Source: Pseudoalteromonas sp. GCY (lineage in GTDB: Bacteria; Pseudomonadota; Gammaproteobacteria; Enterobacterales; Alteromonadaceae). From it: a DNA stretch of 64,000 nucleotides. Where the stretch lies: positions 2,805,501 through 2,869,500 of the forward strand of contig NZ_CP068023.1 of NCBI RefSeq assembly GCF_016695175.1. The letters are read 5' to 3'. Shown here one piece after another: positions 15,396 to 25,328 of this stretch (positions are counted from its first letter, which is position 1; each line of letters starts with the position of its first letter). The notes beneath the pieces are model-generated. The model made no database searches. It was not told where the DNA came from and saw only the letters and a program-made list of their open reading frames with translations. Position numbers and translations under genes: made by a program.

Positions 15396-16544
15396 CTAAA
15401 TACTTTCCTCATAATCCAACACTTTAGCGTCATTGGCTTTGTTAAGCAGGCCTCGGCTTTGTGATAGGAAGTGTTTCGCACTTTCTGAGAAATAATGTTT
15501 GGCTTGTGAAAAAGACTGCATTAGGCCTTCTTTATCACCTTGTTGTAGCTTGGTTAATGTCTGCTCAAAGGTATCTTGATAGCTTGCCAATAACCCTTCT
15601 ACATCATTAAATTGCGCGAGCATAATATCTGAATAAAGTTCAGGGGATTGCGCAAACAACCGTCCCACCATCATCAGCTCTAATTGGTAGATAGGCGATG
15701 AGCAGCTTCTTAGCTCTTTTAATGAATGGCACTGCTTAGATAAAAACTGCCCATACACAAACGTGGTTAAGTGGCGCATTACCTGAATGATCTGCATGGA
15801 TTGGTCGTGTTTTTTAGCGTCCATGGGTACCAGCTGGCTGCCCCAGATCTTTAGTTGCTTGATTAATCCTTCACATTGCTTTGGCATACGCCCTTCGCAC
15901 ACCACAACCGTTTGCTTGACCCAATGAGATATATCTGGACCAAACATAGGATGTAGACCGACCACAGGGCCGTTGTGCTTGTTCATCAGTACTTTGAGCG
16001 GGGCTTGCTTCACCGAGGTAATATCAGCAAGAATACAGTCATCAGGCAGCGTTGGTAACGCATTAACAACCTGCTCAAAGGCATTGATAGGAACGCTCAC
16101 CAATACTAACTTAGCATCACTTAGTAGCTCAGTAGCCTGTGATTGATTGTCTTTGTCTAAAATGCGTACTTCGTAGCCTGAGCGTCTAAACTGTTTCGCA
16201 AACAGTTTACCCATGGCGCCTTGACCACCGACAATAACGACCGGCGACATTTTTGGTGCCGCACAGGCGAGTTCACTTTGTTGGTTTTCGTAGGCTTCTC
16301 GCATCATACGACGCAGAATATCTTCGACTAAATCAGGGTTTACCCCTTTGGCATCAGCTTCTGCGCGCCGGGCTTTGATCAACTCAGCTTCGCGCTTCGG
16401 CACATGTAGCGGTGCGCCCTTTTGCTGTTTTATTTTTCCAACCTGTTCTGTCAATACTTTGCGCTTTGCAAGTAGCGCGACAAGCTCGCTATCGCAATCA
16501 TCTATTGCAACGCGTATTGCTTCTAAATCGTTAGCCCCATTCAT
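15396..16544 (-). CDS. tyrA: Bifunctional chorismate mutase / prephenate dehydrogenase (T-protein)
   Basis: 382 residues, the usual T-protein length. Residues 1-90 are an AroQ-type chorismate mutase (LEAIRVAIDDCDSELVALLAKR, HVPKREAELIKARR). Residues ~100-375 are prephenate dehydrogenase, opening with the NAD-binding VVIVGGQGAMGKLFAKQF and containing VGLHPMFGPD. It makes 4-hydroxyphenylpyruvate for tyrosine in the cytosol. Monocistronic here; no aroF neighbour. It marks the return to core chromosome after the cassette island. Confidence 0.97.
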   Translation of the reverse strand: MNGANDLEAIRVAIDDCDSELVALLAKRKVLTEQVGKIKQQKGAPLHVPKREAELIKARRAEADAKGVNPDLVEDILRRMMREAYENQQSELACAAPKMSPVVIVGGQGAMGKLFAKQFRRSGYEVRILDKDNQSQATELLSDAKLVLVSVPINAFEQVVNALPTLPDDCILADITSVKQAPLKVLMNKHNGPVVGLHPMFGPDISHWVKQTVVVCEGRMPKQCEGLIKQLKIWGSQLVPMDAKKHDQSMQIIQVMRHLTTFVYGQFLSKQCHSLKELRSCSSPIYQLELMMVGRLFAQSPELYSDIMLAQFNDVEGLLASYQDTFEQTLTKLQQGDKEGLMQSFSQAKHYFSESAKHFLSQSRGLLNKANDAKVLDYEESI

Positions 16545-16703
16545 GATGTAAACTTATATATACAGTAGTAAATTAAATAATACACCGAGTCTAACAAGAA
16601 GTGCGCCGCTTTAAAAGTAAGCAACCATGAAAATATCGTGACAAGACGCCAGATATGTCAGTGAGTATTCACAGAATGGAAATAATGAGGGGAAATAAAA
16701 CCA

Positions 16704-16732
16704 AAACAGGCCGCATAAAGCGGCCTGTTTTA
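16704..16732 (-). terminator. Terminator of the rpsP-rimM-trmD-rplS operon
   Basis: A 12-bp perfect stem AAAACAGGCCGC / GCGGCCTGTTTT with a 5-base loop, followed on the minus strand by GGTTTTATTT. It sits 25 bases past the rplS stop. Confidence 0.88.
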
Positions 16733-16756
16733 TCTGCATTTGATAAATGCGACGTA

Positions 16757-17116
16757 TTAGTTAAGTTTCTCTTTAATACGTGCTGATTTACCAGAGCGCT
16801 CACGTAGGTAGTAAAGCTTAGCACGACGAACCGCACCACGACGCTTAACTGTTACGCTGCTGATAAGAGGGCTGTGCGTTTGGAATACACGCTCAACACC
16901 TTCACCGCTTGAAATCTTACGAACAGTGAAAGATGAGTGTAGACCACGGTTACGCTTAGCGATTACAACACCTTCAAAGGCCTGCAGACGCTCTTTTTCA
17001 CCTTCTTTTACACGAACCTGAACTAGTACTGTATCACCAGCGCCAAATGCAGGTATGTCTTGCTTAAGCTGTTCAGCTTCAAGCTCTTTAATAATATTTT
17101 GGTTTACTTTTGCCAT
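16757..17116 (-). CDS. rplS: 50S ribosomal protein L19
   Basis: 119 residues from the ATG at 17116; an in-frame GTG at 17128 adds four residues not seen in the family. The whole chain matches L19 ([60 protein letters not shown]). It lies at the 30S-50S interface. Last gene of the leftward rpsP operon, followed by a strong terminator. Confidence 0.98.
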   Translation of the reverse strand: MAKVNQNIIKELEAEQLKQDIPAFGAGDTVLVQVRVKEGEKERLQAFEGVVIAKRNRGLHSSFTVRKISSGEGVERVFQTHSPLISSVTVKRRGAVRRAKLYYLRERSGKSARIKEKLN

Positions 17117-17149
17117 TTTATTTCTCACATTCCTAGGTGTAACTGTCTT

Positions 17150-17917
17150 CTAGCCACAAGCTTGGCCATTCTCTTGCTGAAATTCAGCAAGTAATGCCGC
17201 CTGCTCCTCAGTCAGAGCTAGGTTACGCAACAAGTCAGGACGACGTTGCCAAGTTCTACCCAAAGACTGCTTTAAGCGCCATTTGGCTATTTCTTGGTGG
17301 TTTCCGCTGAGTAATACAGCAGGCACCTGTTTATCATCCAATGTTTCCGGCCGGGTATAATGAGGACAATCTAACAAGCCATCCGAAAATGAATCTTGTT
17401 CTGCTGATTGGTTATGACCTAACACACCTGGCACTAATCGCGCTACCGCATCGATTAATGTCATGGCAGGTAACTCACCACCACTCAGTATAAAATCGCC
17501 GATGGACCACTCTTCGTCTATATAAGACTCGATGATCCGCTCATCAATACCTTCATAACGACCCGCTACTAAAATCAACTTTTCAGAGTGCGCCAATTCA
17601 GTCGCACCTTGTTGATCTAGCTTTCGCCCTTGAGGGGACATATAAATTACTTTAGCGCCTTCTCCTGCTGCCGCTTTGGCATCAAGAATAGCTTTTTTAA
17701 GAGGCTCAACCATCATCAACATTCCCGGGCCACCACCATAAGGTCGGTCATCCACGGTTCTATGTTTATCAGTGGCGTAGTCTCTTGGGTTCCAACAATT
17801 AAACTCAATCAAGCCGTTTTTCACAGCTCGACCCGTTACGCCTTGCTGAGTTATCGCATCAAACATGTCAGGAAAAAGTGAAACCACTCCAACCCATAGC
17901 TTTTGCTGATCACTCAT
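17150..17917 (-). CDS. trmD: tRNA (guanine37-N1)-methyltransferase
   Basis: 255 residues from the ATG at 17917, whose A is shared with the rimM stop (TAATG); the longer frame to 17935 runs into rimM. SPOUT knot motifs are intact: [50 protein letters not shown] and [13 protein letters not shown]. It methylates G37 of tRNAs reading CNN codons, preventing +1 frameshifts. Translationally coupled to rimM in the standard ribosomal/tRNA operon. Confidence 0.98.
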   Translation of the reverse strand: MSDQQKLWVGVVSLFPDMFDAITQQGVTGRAVKNGLIEFNCWNPRDYATDKHRTVDDRPYGGGPGMLMMVEPLKKAILDAKAAAGEGAKVIYMSPQGRKLDQQGATELAHSEKLILVAGRYEGIDERIIESYIDEEWSIGDFILSGGELPAMTLIDAVARLVPGVLGHNQSAEQDSFSDGLLDCPHYTRPETLDDKQVPAVLLSGNHQEIAKWRLKQSLGRTWQRRPDLLRNLALTEEQAALLAEFQQENGQACG

Positions 17918-18450
17918 TAAAACGCTGGATCCCAATCTACCGTAATTTTTCTCTCGTCATGATTAATATCCAAAATAACAGAGTCTGTTAAGAATGGAAT
18001 TAATCTTTCCGATTGGCCAAATGCATCTTTTTTGTTTGCTTTCACAACCAAAACGTCATTTGAACCTGTCTCCATCAAGTCATCAACTATGCCTAAGTCG
18101 TAGCCTTTATCGGTTACTACTGACATGCCGATGAGATCTCGCCAATAAAACTCCCCTTCAGGTAATTCAGGAAGCTGCTCAGCATAAACAGCGATTTCAG
18201 CATTGGTATAAGCCACTGCTTCGTCTCTGTCGTTTACCTGTGCAAATTTAGCGATATATCCCTTGTTGTGACGACGCCAGTCGCTCACTTCAAGGTTTTG
18301 CCATTTACCTTGTTGCCCTATCAACCATGGGCTGAAATCGAAGATCCCTTGGGGATCGTCAGTAAATGAATGCACCTTAAGCCAACCCTTGATGCCATAA
18401 GGAGCACCAAGCTTACCAACAACGATTGTCGAGGTTTTACTTTGACTCAT
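17917..18450 (-). CDS. rimM: 16S rRNA processing/ribosome maturation factor RimM
   Basis: 177 residues. N-terminal RimM domain ([22 protein letters not shown]) and C-terminal PRC-barrel ([40 protein letters not shown]). It helps assemble the 30S head and binds S19. Between rpsP (17-base gap) and trmD (1-base overlap) as in other gammaproteobacteria. Confidence 0.98.
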   Translation of the reverse strand: MSQSKTSTIVVGKLGAPYGIKGWLKVHSFTDDPQGIFDFSPWLIGQQGKWQNLEVSDWRRHNKGYIAKFAQVNDRDEAVAYTNAEIAVYAEQLPELPEGEFYWRDLIGMSVVTDKGYDLGIVDDLMETGSNDVLVVKANKKDAFGQSERLIPFLTDSVILDINHDERKITVDWDPAF

Positions 18451-18467
18451 GGTTACACTTACGCCTA

Positions 18468-18716
18468 TTAAGCCGCTTTACGAGCGTCTTTAACCAGCTT
18501 CGCAACACGATCTGAAAGAGCTGCACCTTGACCTACCCAGTGATCAACACGAGATAAATCTAAACGTACTTTTTCTTCCTGACCTGCAGCGATAGGGTTA
18601 AAGAAACCTACCTTCTCGATGAAACGACCGTCACGCGAGAAACGGCTATCCGCAACCACGATTTGATAGAATGGACGCTTTTTAGCGCCGCCACGTTGCA
18701 AACGAATAGTTACCAT
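18468..18716 (-). CDS. rpsP: 30S ribosomal protein S16
   Basis: 82 residues, full length: [58 protein letters not shown]. First gene of the rpsP-rimM-trmD-rplS operon, whose promoter must lie in 18717-18970. In many relatives ffh lies directly upstream; here a tannase-family gene separates them. Confidence 0.98.
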   Translation of the reverse strand: MVTIRLQRGGAKKRPFYQIVVADSRFSRDGRFIEKVGFFNPIAAGQEEKVRLDLSRVDHWVGQGAALSDRVAKLVKDARKAA

Positions 18717-18972
18717 ACCGTCCTCTACATAGATTGACTGTTTTCATTAATAAGTTTGTACTTCCCATTACGGGAAGCTCGGGCATTTTACGCATTTTCA
18801 CGCGCAATGCAAGTTAATTCCAAAGTTGATGCTTTATTAGGCCCTGCTACAAAATTACCGCTGAAGTTTCGCACGCCACATTCGTCCCAATAGTGGTACA
18901 AAAAATTGACTTTTTCAGCACTGCTGGAAAGTCGAAAATCCCTGTTGTTTCATTTATAAGGAAAGCACACAT

Positions 18973-20631
18973 ATGAACCAAATGCGGAGAGCAAAACGTT
19001 CAATTAAACATCTACTTCTAGATATACCACTCTTTTCTTTTGCGCTCATTGCTACTTCAACACTTGCAGCAAGCAATGAAGAAATAACGGCTTGTAAACT
19101 GTTACGTTTTGGTGACTTCTCGCAGTTAGAGCAAGGTAATGCTGCAATGAGTATCACCAATGCCGAATATGTACCAAGCCAAACTCTAGATGCCGACACC
19201 GAACTCTGGACATATAAGTATAGTCGCTTATTGGGGGCACCTATACCAAAAGGAACAAACTCTTTACCTGAGCACTGTTTGGTTGAAGGCTATGTGGCAC
19301 CGACGATACGTTTTCAGCTTCGGTTGCCAATGGACCAAGTTTGGAACCAACGTTTCTTGCTCAATGCCTGTATGGGCTTTTGTGGCGAAGTATCCAACTA
19401 TCCAACGATGGCTGGCGTTATGCGTAATTACGCGACCATGTCTCATGATGGCGGCCATACCGCTGCTGGATTCGATGGTTTGTGGGCTAAAAACAATGTG
19501 CCGTTAAGAGAAGACTTTGCCTACCGAGCGAACCACGTGGTTGCTGTTGCAGCAAAAGCGGTTATTGAACGCTTTTATAGTAAACAACTTACGTACTCTT
19601 TTATATCGGGTTGTTCGAAGGGAGGTCATGCTGGGATAATGGCCGCGAGGCGTTACCCTAATGACTTTGATGGCGTGATTGCCAGAGGACCAACGATTAA
19701 TTACACCAAAGTCAACCTAATCAACTGCATGGATAATGCAAAAGCTATTTTGGATGAAAACAATAACGCATTGCTCGATGCAAGCTACACTGACTTTATT
19801 TCGCAGGCCGTCATGCAAGCTTGTGACCATAAAGATGGCTTAGTTGATGGATTAATAAGTGACCCAAGACGCTGCGATTTTGACCCGCAAACGCTCCTAT
19901 GCAGCGACAACATAACGGGTAAATGCCTGACACCTCGCCAAGTCAACGCAATTAAGGAAATATACGCACCATCCTACGACCAACAAGGCAACATCATTTA
20001 TGGCGGCCTACCCTATGGCTCTGAACCTGAATGGACAGGTTGGTTGTTCCCTGAAGCACCGTTTATCAAGCCTTATCACTATTATGCTGCAACCGAGTAT
20101 TTAAAGTATTTGGCTTTTCCTCGAGAAAGATACAATCAAGGCAACTGGAGAGACTTTTCTTATAACAATGAGATTGGAGAGCTTTCACCTGTCTCAAGCT
20201 TTATGGACGCCGATCACCCTGATCTAACTGGATTTAAAAATAGCGGTGGTAAAATGATTGTATTACATGGATGGTCAGACGCTGCGATACCCGCATATGC
20301 AACTATTGATTGGTATGAGTCGGTTATCAACTATATGGGTAAAGAAAACACCTACGACTTTGCTCGGCTATTCTTGCCACCAGGATTGGTGCATTGTGGT
20401 ATCGAGGGACCTGGCGCTGAAACCTTTGATGCTATCGCAGCGTTAGTGCATTGGCTTGATACAGGCATAGCACCGGATGCGCTTATGACGCAAAAAGAAG
20501 ATCCGCAGGGCAATATTCTCTTCACTCGCCCCGTTTATCCCTATCCACAAGAAGCCAAGTACATTGGTACAGGCGACCCTAAAAAAGCAGAAAACTTTAG
20601 GCCAATAGTGCCCAATTTTAAGAATAACTAA
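18973..20631 (+). CDS. Tannase/feruloyl esterase family secreted esterase
   Basis: 552 residues with an N-terminal signal segment (DIPLFSFALIATSTLA). Alpha/beta hydrolase of the tannase family: nucleophile motif GCSKGGH with Ser215 next to Cys214, Asp in LHGWSDAAIP, and His before Cys in PPGLVHCG; this CS-D-HC arrangement, with the two cysteines bridging the triad, is typical. A calcium loop reads ACDHKDGLVDGLISDPRRC. Members split feruloyl, gallate or other aromatic esters outside the cytoplasm. An AAGGAAAG ribosome-binding site precedes the ATG. It stands alone between divergent rpsP and convergent ffh, so it looks like an acquired single gene. Confidence 0.9.
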   Translation: MNQMRRAKRSIKHLLLDIPLFSFALIATSTLAASNEEITACKLLRFGDFSQLEQGNAAMSITNAEYVPSQTLDADTELWTYKYSRLLGAPIPKGTNSLPEHCLVEGYVAPTIRFQLRLPMDQVWNQRFLLNACMGFCGEVSNYPTMAGVMRNYATMSHDGGHTAAGFDGLWAKNNVPLREDFAYRANHVVAVAAKAVIERFYSKQLTYSFISGCSKGGHAGIMAARRYPNDFDGVIARGPTINYTKVNLINCMDNAKAILDENNNALLDASYTDFISQAVMQACDHKDGLVDGLISDPRRCDFDPQTLLCSDNITGKCLTPRQVNAIKEIYAPSYDQQGNIIYGGLPYGSEPEWTGWLFPEAPFIKPYHYYAATEYLKYLAFPRERYNQGNWRDFSYNNEIGELSPVSSFMDADHPDLTGFKNSGGKMIVLHGWSDAAIPAYATIDWYESVINYMGKENTYDFARLFLPPGLVHCGIEGPGAETFDAIAALVHWLDTGIAPDALMTQKEDPQGNILFTRPVYPYPQEAKYIGTGDPKKAENFRPIVPNFKNN

Positions 20632-20639
20632 GTAAACAA

Positions 20640-20664
20640 AAAGGCAAGCCCATAGCTTGCCTTT
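20640..20664. terminator. Bidirectional terminator between esterase and ffh
   Basis: A 10-bp perfect stem AAAGGCAAGC / GCTTGCCTTT with a 5-base loop lies between the convergent esterase and ffh stops. A and T runs on the two sides let it work in both directions. Confidence 0.82.
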
Positions 20665-20690
20665 CACATTATACATACTATAAAACGGTG

Positions 20691-22070
20691 TTAGAACTTA
20701 GGCCCACCGCCACCGAACATGCCCGGTGGCATCATACCTTTCATATTCTTCATCATTTTCATCATGCCGCCTTTGCCTTTCATCTTCTTCATCATCTTCT
20801 GCATTTGGGTAAATTGCTTCAGCAACTTATTAATGTCTTGTACTTGCGTACCAGAACCCGCAGCGATACGCTTTTTACGCGAGCCTTTGATGATTTCAGG
20901 ACGTGCACGCTCTTTAGGCGTCATTGAGCTTATGATGGCTTCCATTTGGTTAAAGGTCTTATCGTTTACTTGACCTTTTACTGCATCCGGCAAGTTCGAC
21001 ATACCAGGCAGCTTTTCCATCATCGACATCATACCGCCCATGTTTTTCATCTGGCGCAGCTGCTCAGCAAAATCTTCCAGTGTAAAACCGTCGCCTTTAA
21101 AGACTTTCTCAGCCACTTTTTGGGCTTTGTCTTTATCGACTTTCATTTCGACTTCTTCAATAAGCGACAGTACGTCGCCCATACCTAGAATTCGAGATGC
21201 AACACGGTCAGGGTGGAATGGCTCTAAGGCATCCGTTCTTTCACCCACACCGATAAACTTAATGGGTTTACCAGTAATATGACGAATAGACAACGCCGCA
21301 CCACCGCGCGCATCACCGTCCGTCTTAGTTAAGATAACACCGCTGAGTGGCAGTGCTTCATCGAACGCTTTTGCTGTATTTGCAGCATCCTGACCTGTCA
21401 TTGAGTCAACGACAAATAAGGTTTCAATTGGATTAATCGCCGCGTGTAAATCTTTGATTTCGTCCATCATGTCTGCATCTACGTGCAAACGACCTGCAGT
21501 ATCCACAAGTACCACATCAATGAACTTCTTCTTCGCGTGAGAAATAGCACCCGTTGCGATATCTACCGGCTTTTGTGAAATATCACTGGGGAAGAACTCG
21601 ACGTCAACTTCTGCGGCTAACGTTTCGAGCTGTTTGATAGCCGCAGGACGATAAACGTCAGCACTCACCACCAACACAGATTTCTTTTTGCGCTCTTTAA
21701 GGAATTTAGCCAGCTTACCAACACTGGTGGTTTTACCCGCACCTTGAAGACCTGCCATCATGACGACAGCTGGCGGCTGCGCGTTTAGGTTCAGCTCTTC
21801 GTTGGCCTCACCCATCGACTTTTCAAGTTCTTCACGAACAATCTTGATGAAAACCTGGCCTGGGCTCAGACTCTTTGTGACTTCTACACCAACCGCGCGT
21901 TCTTTTACTTGTTTTACAAAGTCGCGCACAACTGGCAAGGCAACGTCAGCCTCAAGCAATGCCATGCGTACTTCACGGAGTGTTTCTTTAATATTGTCTT
22001 CAGTTAGTCGGCCACGGCCACTGATGTTTTTAAGCGTTTTTCCTAAACGCTCTTGGAGGTTTTCAAACAT
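20691..22070 (-). CDS. ffh: Signal recognition particle protein Ffh (SRP54)
   Basis: 459 residues. N domain, then G domain with MMAGLQGAGKTTSVGKLA, VSADVYRPAA, VDTAGRLHVDADMMDE and TKTDGDARGGAAL, and a methionine-rich M domain ending in a glycine/methionine tail (MMKKMKGKGGMMKM, PGMFGGGGPKF). It binds 4.5S RNA and signal sequences for delivery to FtsY. Divergent from ypjD, as in many gammaproteobacteria. Confidence 0.98.
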   Translation of the reverse strand: MFENLQERLGKTLKNISGRGRLTEDNIKETLREVRMALLEADVALPVVRDFVKQVKERAVGVEVTKSLSPGQVFIKIVREELEKSMGEANEELNLNAQPPAVVMMAGLQGAGKTTSVGKLAKFLKERKKKSVLVVSADVYRPAAIKQLETLAAEVDVEFFPSDISQKPVDIATGAISHAKKKFIDVVLVDTAGRLHVDADMMDEIKDLHAAINPIETLFVVDSMTGQDAANTAKAFDEALPLSGVILTKTDGDARGGAALSIRHITGKPIKFIGVGERTDALEPFHPDRVASRILGMGDVLSLIEEVEMKVDKDKAQKVAEKVFKGDGFTLEDFAEQLRQMKNMGGMMSMMEKLPGMSNLPDAVKGQVNDKTFNQMEAIISSMTPKERARPEIIKGSRKKRIAAGSGTQVQDINKLLKQFTQMQKMMKKMKGKGGMMKMMKNMKGMMPPGMFGGGGPKF

Positions 22071-22277
22071 GTATCGGTTCCAAAATCTCGAAATTGTCGG
22101 GCATTATACTGATATGCGAGCCACTAATACAGTATTCAAGCCGATTGTTCTGCTTTTTACGCTTTCATTGAACGAAAATAAGAATAAGTTAACGGATTGA
22201 AATAAAACCCTATGCAAGCGGATAGGCTTTAAATACAATAGCTAAAAAAGGAAAGCAAAAATTAGGCACTTATTTTT

Positions 22278-23084
22278 ATGTTGATTGTTAGCTTGTCATT
22301 AATCGCCTGTCTCTTTTACATCATGACCACTAGCCATGTTTTATCGCGCTTATTTGACAAACAAGGTCCAAATCAAAAGAAAACCTTAATATTAAGCACC
22401 GTCGCCATTTTGACTCATATGCTAGTGTTGGTGAATTCAGTGTTTACGCATGAAGGGCAAGATCTCAGTACCGTCAACGTTGCCTTGTTAACCTGTTGGG
22501 TTATCGTTGTTTCTGTAACGACCGTATCTTTACGCTTCCCTGCAACATTATTGCTGCCCGTGGTGTATGGCTTCGCCGCTATTTTGTTATTAGCAAGCCT
22601 GTTTATTCCTCACCATATTATTATGCATACAATAAACATAGATGTTGGTCTCGTTTTGCATATTTCACTTTCTTTGTTGGCTTACTGCGTACTTATCATC
22701 GCCACACTCTACGCCATTCAATTTATGTTTATTGATAAACGCTTAAAACAACGGGATTTAGCGATTATGACCAGTCATCTACCGCCGCTTATGCAAGTGG
22801 AAAGGCAGCTTTATCAGCTGTTATTTGTAGGCACAGGTTTATTAACGCTGGCATTGGCATCCGGTTTTTACTTTTTAGACGGTATGTTCGCCAAAGAGAC
22901 TATTCACAAAACCATTTTATCTATCGTTGCATGGCTTATTTATGTCGTCGTCGCATTTGGGCATCAGCAATTCGGCTGGCGCGGTAAGTCTGTGGTGATT
23001 TCAATCATAGCAGCTTCTGGCATCGTGACTTTAGGTTACTTTGGCAGTCGCTTTATACAAGAAGTGATTTTAGGCAGGTTTTAA
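22278..23084 (+). CDS. ypjD: CcsA-like inner-membrane protein YpjD
   Basis: 268 residues with eight predicted membrane spans and the cytochrome-c-assembly (CcsA/CcmC superfamily) pattern, e.g. LHISLSLLAYCVLIIATLYAIQ and WLIYVVVAFGHQQFGWRGK with family His residues. It lacks a WWD haem motif. Conserved position between ffh and the CNNM/CBS gene. In E. coli the orthologous locus was linked to membrane stress; its function is otherwise unclear. Confidence 0.88.
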   Translation: MLIVSLSLIACLFYIMTTSHVLSRLFDKQGPNQKKTLILSTVAILTHMLVLVNSVFTHEGQDLSTVNVALLTCWVIVVSVTTVSLRFPATLLLPVVYGFAAILLLASLFIPHHIIMHTINIDVGLVLHISLSLLAYCVLIIATLYAIQFMFIDKRLKQRDLAIMTSHLPPLMQVERQLYQLLFVGTGLLTLALASGFYFLDGMFAKETIHKTILSIVAWLIYVVVAFGHQQFGWRGKSVVISIIAASGIVTLGYFGSRFIQEVILGRF

Positions 23085-23152
23085 ACTTTAACTTGACTAT
23101 CGTAACTCACTAACGCTTAATACTCTTTCGTAAGTAAAAAAGGGATCCACTG

Positions 23153-24415
23153 TTGGAAGACATATCGACCAGCGCCTTGTTTATCATACTCGGCGTGCTC
23201 ATTTTGATGTCGGCTTATTTTTCTAGTTCAGAAACCGGTATCATGTCAATCAACCGTATTCGTCTACGCCATCTTGAAAAAGAGAATCACCGTGGTGCGA
23301 AGCGTGTAAGTAACCTCCTTAACCGTCCTGACAGACTGATTGGTCTGATCCTGATCGGAAATAACCTCGTCAATATTGCCGCTGCACAAGTTGCTACCAT
23401 CATTGGATTACGCCTGTATGGCGATATGGGTATCGCAGTAGCTACTTTTGGCCTCACACTTGTGGTCCTTATCTTCGCTGAAGTCACACCTAAGACTCTC
23501 GCAGCTTTATACCCTGAGAAAGTCGCGTTCCCAAGCTCTGTTATCCTAAAAGTATTGTTGAAGGTCTTGTTTCCTTTGGTTGTTGCGACCAACTGGATCA
23601 CCAATGGTATGTTACGTTTGGTCGGGATCACACCACAAGAGATTGAAGAGCACAGCCTAAGTAAAGAAGAATTAAAAACCGTGGTCAACGAGTCAAGCGC
23701 TATGCTGCCCTCAAACCACCAAAACATGCTTACTTCTATCTTAGACTTAGATCACGTGACCGTAGAAGACATTATGATCCCACGCAGTGAAATCAATGCG
23801 ATAGATATCAATGACGAGTGGAAAGATATTGCTCGTCAGCTCACGAATGCGCAGCACACCCGAGTGCTACTTTACCGTGACCAAATTGATGACGCGGTTG
23901 GTTTTATTCATGCTCGTGATGCGCTACGCCTACTGACAAAAGAGCAGTTTGATAAGCCGTCACTACTGCGTGCGGTAAGAGAGATTTACTATGTACCAGA
24001 GAATACCTCGCTCAATACACAGCTGATCAAATTCCAAGAAGCCAAAGAGCGTATTGGTCTTGTTGTTGACGAGTATGGTGACATTCAAGGTCTTGTTACG
24101 CTTGAAGATATTCTTGAAGAAGTCGTTGGTGACTTTACCACTACGCAGACGCGTGCACCGAGCGAAGACGTAAACATGCAGCGTGATGGCTCAGTTATGG
24201 TTGACGGCAGTGTAAACGTGCGTGACTTAAATAAAGAGATGAGTTGGGACTTACCTACCGAAGGTCCTAAAACCCTCAGCGGTCTGATTGTAGAGCACCT
24301 TGAAGATATTCCAGATGCACCTCTTGGCTTAACGATTTCTGGTTATAAGATGGAAGTCATTGAGATTAAAGAAAACATGATCAAGATGGTGAAAATTTCT
24401 TCTAATACCAATTAG
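23153..24415 (+). CDS. CNNM/HlyC-CorC family membrane protein with CBS pair
   Basis: 420 residues from a TTG start with AAGGGAT upstream. Residues ~1-190 form a CNNM (DUF21) transmembrane domain with the FSSSETGIMSINR motif; ~200-330 hold two CBS domains (VEDIMIPRSEINAI, GLVVDEYGDIQGLVTLEDILEEVVGD); ~340-415 is the CorC_HlyC domain. It corresponds to E. coli YfjD, next to ypjD and ffh there too. Such proteins are implicated in Mg/Co export. The final codons NTN-stop are supplied by the left end of a MITE-like element, so the C-terminus may have been altered by that insertion. Confidence 0.9.
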   Translation: MEDISTSALFIILGVLILMSAYFSSSETGIMSINRIRLRHLEKENHRGAKRVSNLLNRPDRLIGLILIGNNLVNIAAAQVATIIGLRLYGDMGIAVATFGLTLVVLIFAEVTPKTLAALYPEKVAFPSSVILKVLLKVLFPLVVATNWITNGMLRLVGITPQEIEEHSLSKEELKTVVNESSAMLPSNHQNMLTSILDLDHVTVEDIMIPRSEINAIDINDEWKDIARQLTNAQHTRVLLYRDQIDDAVGFIHARDALRLLTKEQFDKPSLLRAVREIYYVPENTSLNTQLIKFQEAKERIGLVVDEYGDIQGLVTLEDILEEVVGDFTTTQTRAPSEDVNMQRDGSVMVDGSVNVRDLNKEMSWDLPTEGPKTLSGLIVEHLEDIPDAPLGLTISGYKMEVIEIKENMIKMVKISSNTN

Positions 24416-24566
24416 CTTAATTAAGTGGTCTATTTTGAGGCAAGAAAATCTTGTCGATAACAAGGCAAAAATTTTACTATTTAGTTGTTCTAAATGAGAA
24501 ATTTTTAACGCAGTTAGCGTCAGATTTTATCCTTCAAATTGAGCAAGTATTATGACTAATTGGTAT
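24405..24566. mobile_element. MITE-like element with 11-bp terminal inverted repeats
   Basis: Left end ATACCAATTAG (24405-24415) and right end CTAATTGGTAT (24556-24566) are exact inverted complements 162 bases apart. The inside is AT-rich and non-coding. A near-copy of the left 26 bases occurs at 8997-9022. The left end overlaps the 3' end of the CNNM/CBS gene and supplies its TAG stop. No transposase lies nearby, so it would be mobilised in trans. Confidence 0.65.
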
Positions 24567-24627
24567 AACTCTTAAGCAAGTAAAAGCTAAACTCAGTTGC
24601 GGTGTTGAAAGTAACACCGCAATTTCC

Positions 24628-25236
24628 TCAAGAAAAAATTCTCTCGAACCAGTTCTTATCTAAATCATCTTCACAGCGCTTAAGTTGAACGGCATAGCGC
24701 GCAGCACGATGCTTTACCTTATTTGCGACTTGCATTAACCATTTCTTATTTTTATAAGTACCACGACGATAACCGCCCCAGCCTTCATGATAATTGAGGT
24801 ATTGTGCGTAAGCATCCCATTTAGACACGCCGTTTACCTTGTGAGTTTTGTAAACGAACCAAGCCATAAAATCGATGGCGTCTTCAAAGTCATCGCGATC
24901 TGCACCTGAGTTTCCTGTTTCACGAATATAATCAGACCAGGTCGGGGTTTTGGCTTGAGAGTAGCCATAAGCAGAGCTCACTCTACCAACAGGAATAAAC
25001 CACAGGAAATATTCCATAGGAGGAGCCGCATCATGCCGAAAAGAACTTTCTTGATACATCATGCTCATCAGTACATGCTTTGGTGAACCCCATTTTTCTT
25101 GAGCATCACGAGCGTCATAATACCAATCTTCTTTTTCCTCAAAAATCTTACAAATATCATGAGGTTGTTTAGGTGGTGCAGTAGCACATCCGGATAAAAC
25201 AGCGACGAGGCTAATTAAAATTAATTTTTTTTGCAT
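24628..25236 (-). CDS. SLT-domain lytic transglycosylase-like lipoprotein
   Basis: 202 residues. A lipoprotein signal ends at VAVLSGC (Cys17). The mature part has an SLT-type lysozyme fold: catalytic Glu in MYQESSFRHDA, the GYSQAKTPTWSDYIRET segment, and WDAYAQYLNYHEGWGGY. It probably cleaves peptidoglycan at the outer-membrane inner face. Shorter than MltC/MltE but consistent with the small conserved SLT family found next to gshA-type genes in marine gammaproteobacteria. No close named homologue assigned. Confidence 0.82.
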   Translation of the reverse strand: MQKKLILISLVAVLSGCATAPPKQPHDICKIFEEKEDWYYDARDAQEKWGSPKHVLMSMMYQESSFRHDAAPPMEYFLWFIPVGRVSSAYGYSQAKTPTWSDYIRETGNSGADRDDFEDAIDFMAWFVYKTHKVNGVSKWDAYAQYLNYHEGWGGYRRGTYKNKKWLMQVANKVKHRAARYAVQLKRCEDDLDKNWFERIFS

Positions 25237-25328
25237 TTTTTTCGAAACCTAATGAACTTTTACAATTTGCATTGGTCTGAACTTATGAATGCAGCAGTTT
25301 AGCATTGTTTCATCCCTGAAATTTATTT

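Noticed and set aside
16551..16575. LexA-box-like CTGTATATATAAG upstream of tyrA
   Set aside because: Only one half-site; no CAG at the right distance, and tyrA is not an SOS gene.
21760..22200. 146-codon plus-strand ORF
   Set aside because: Serine-rich shadow of ffh on the other strand without independent evidence.
23287..23727. 146-codon minus-strand ORF
   Set aside because: Shadow of the CNNM/CBS gene.
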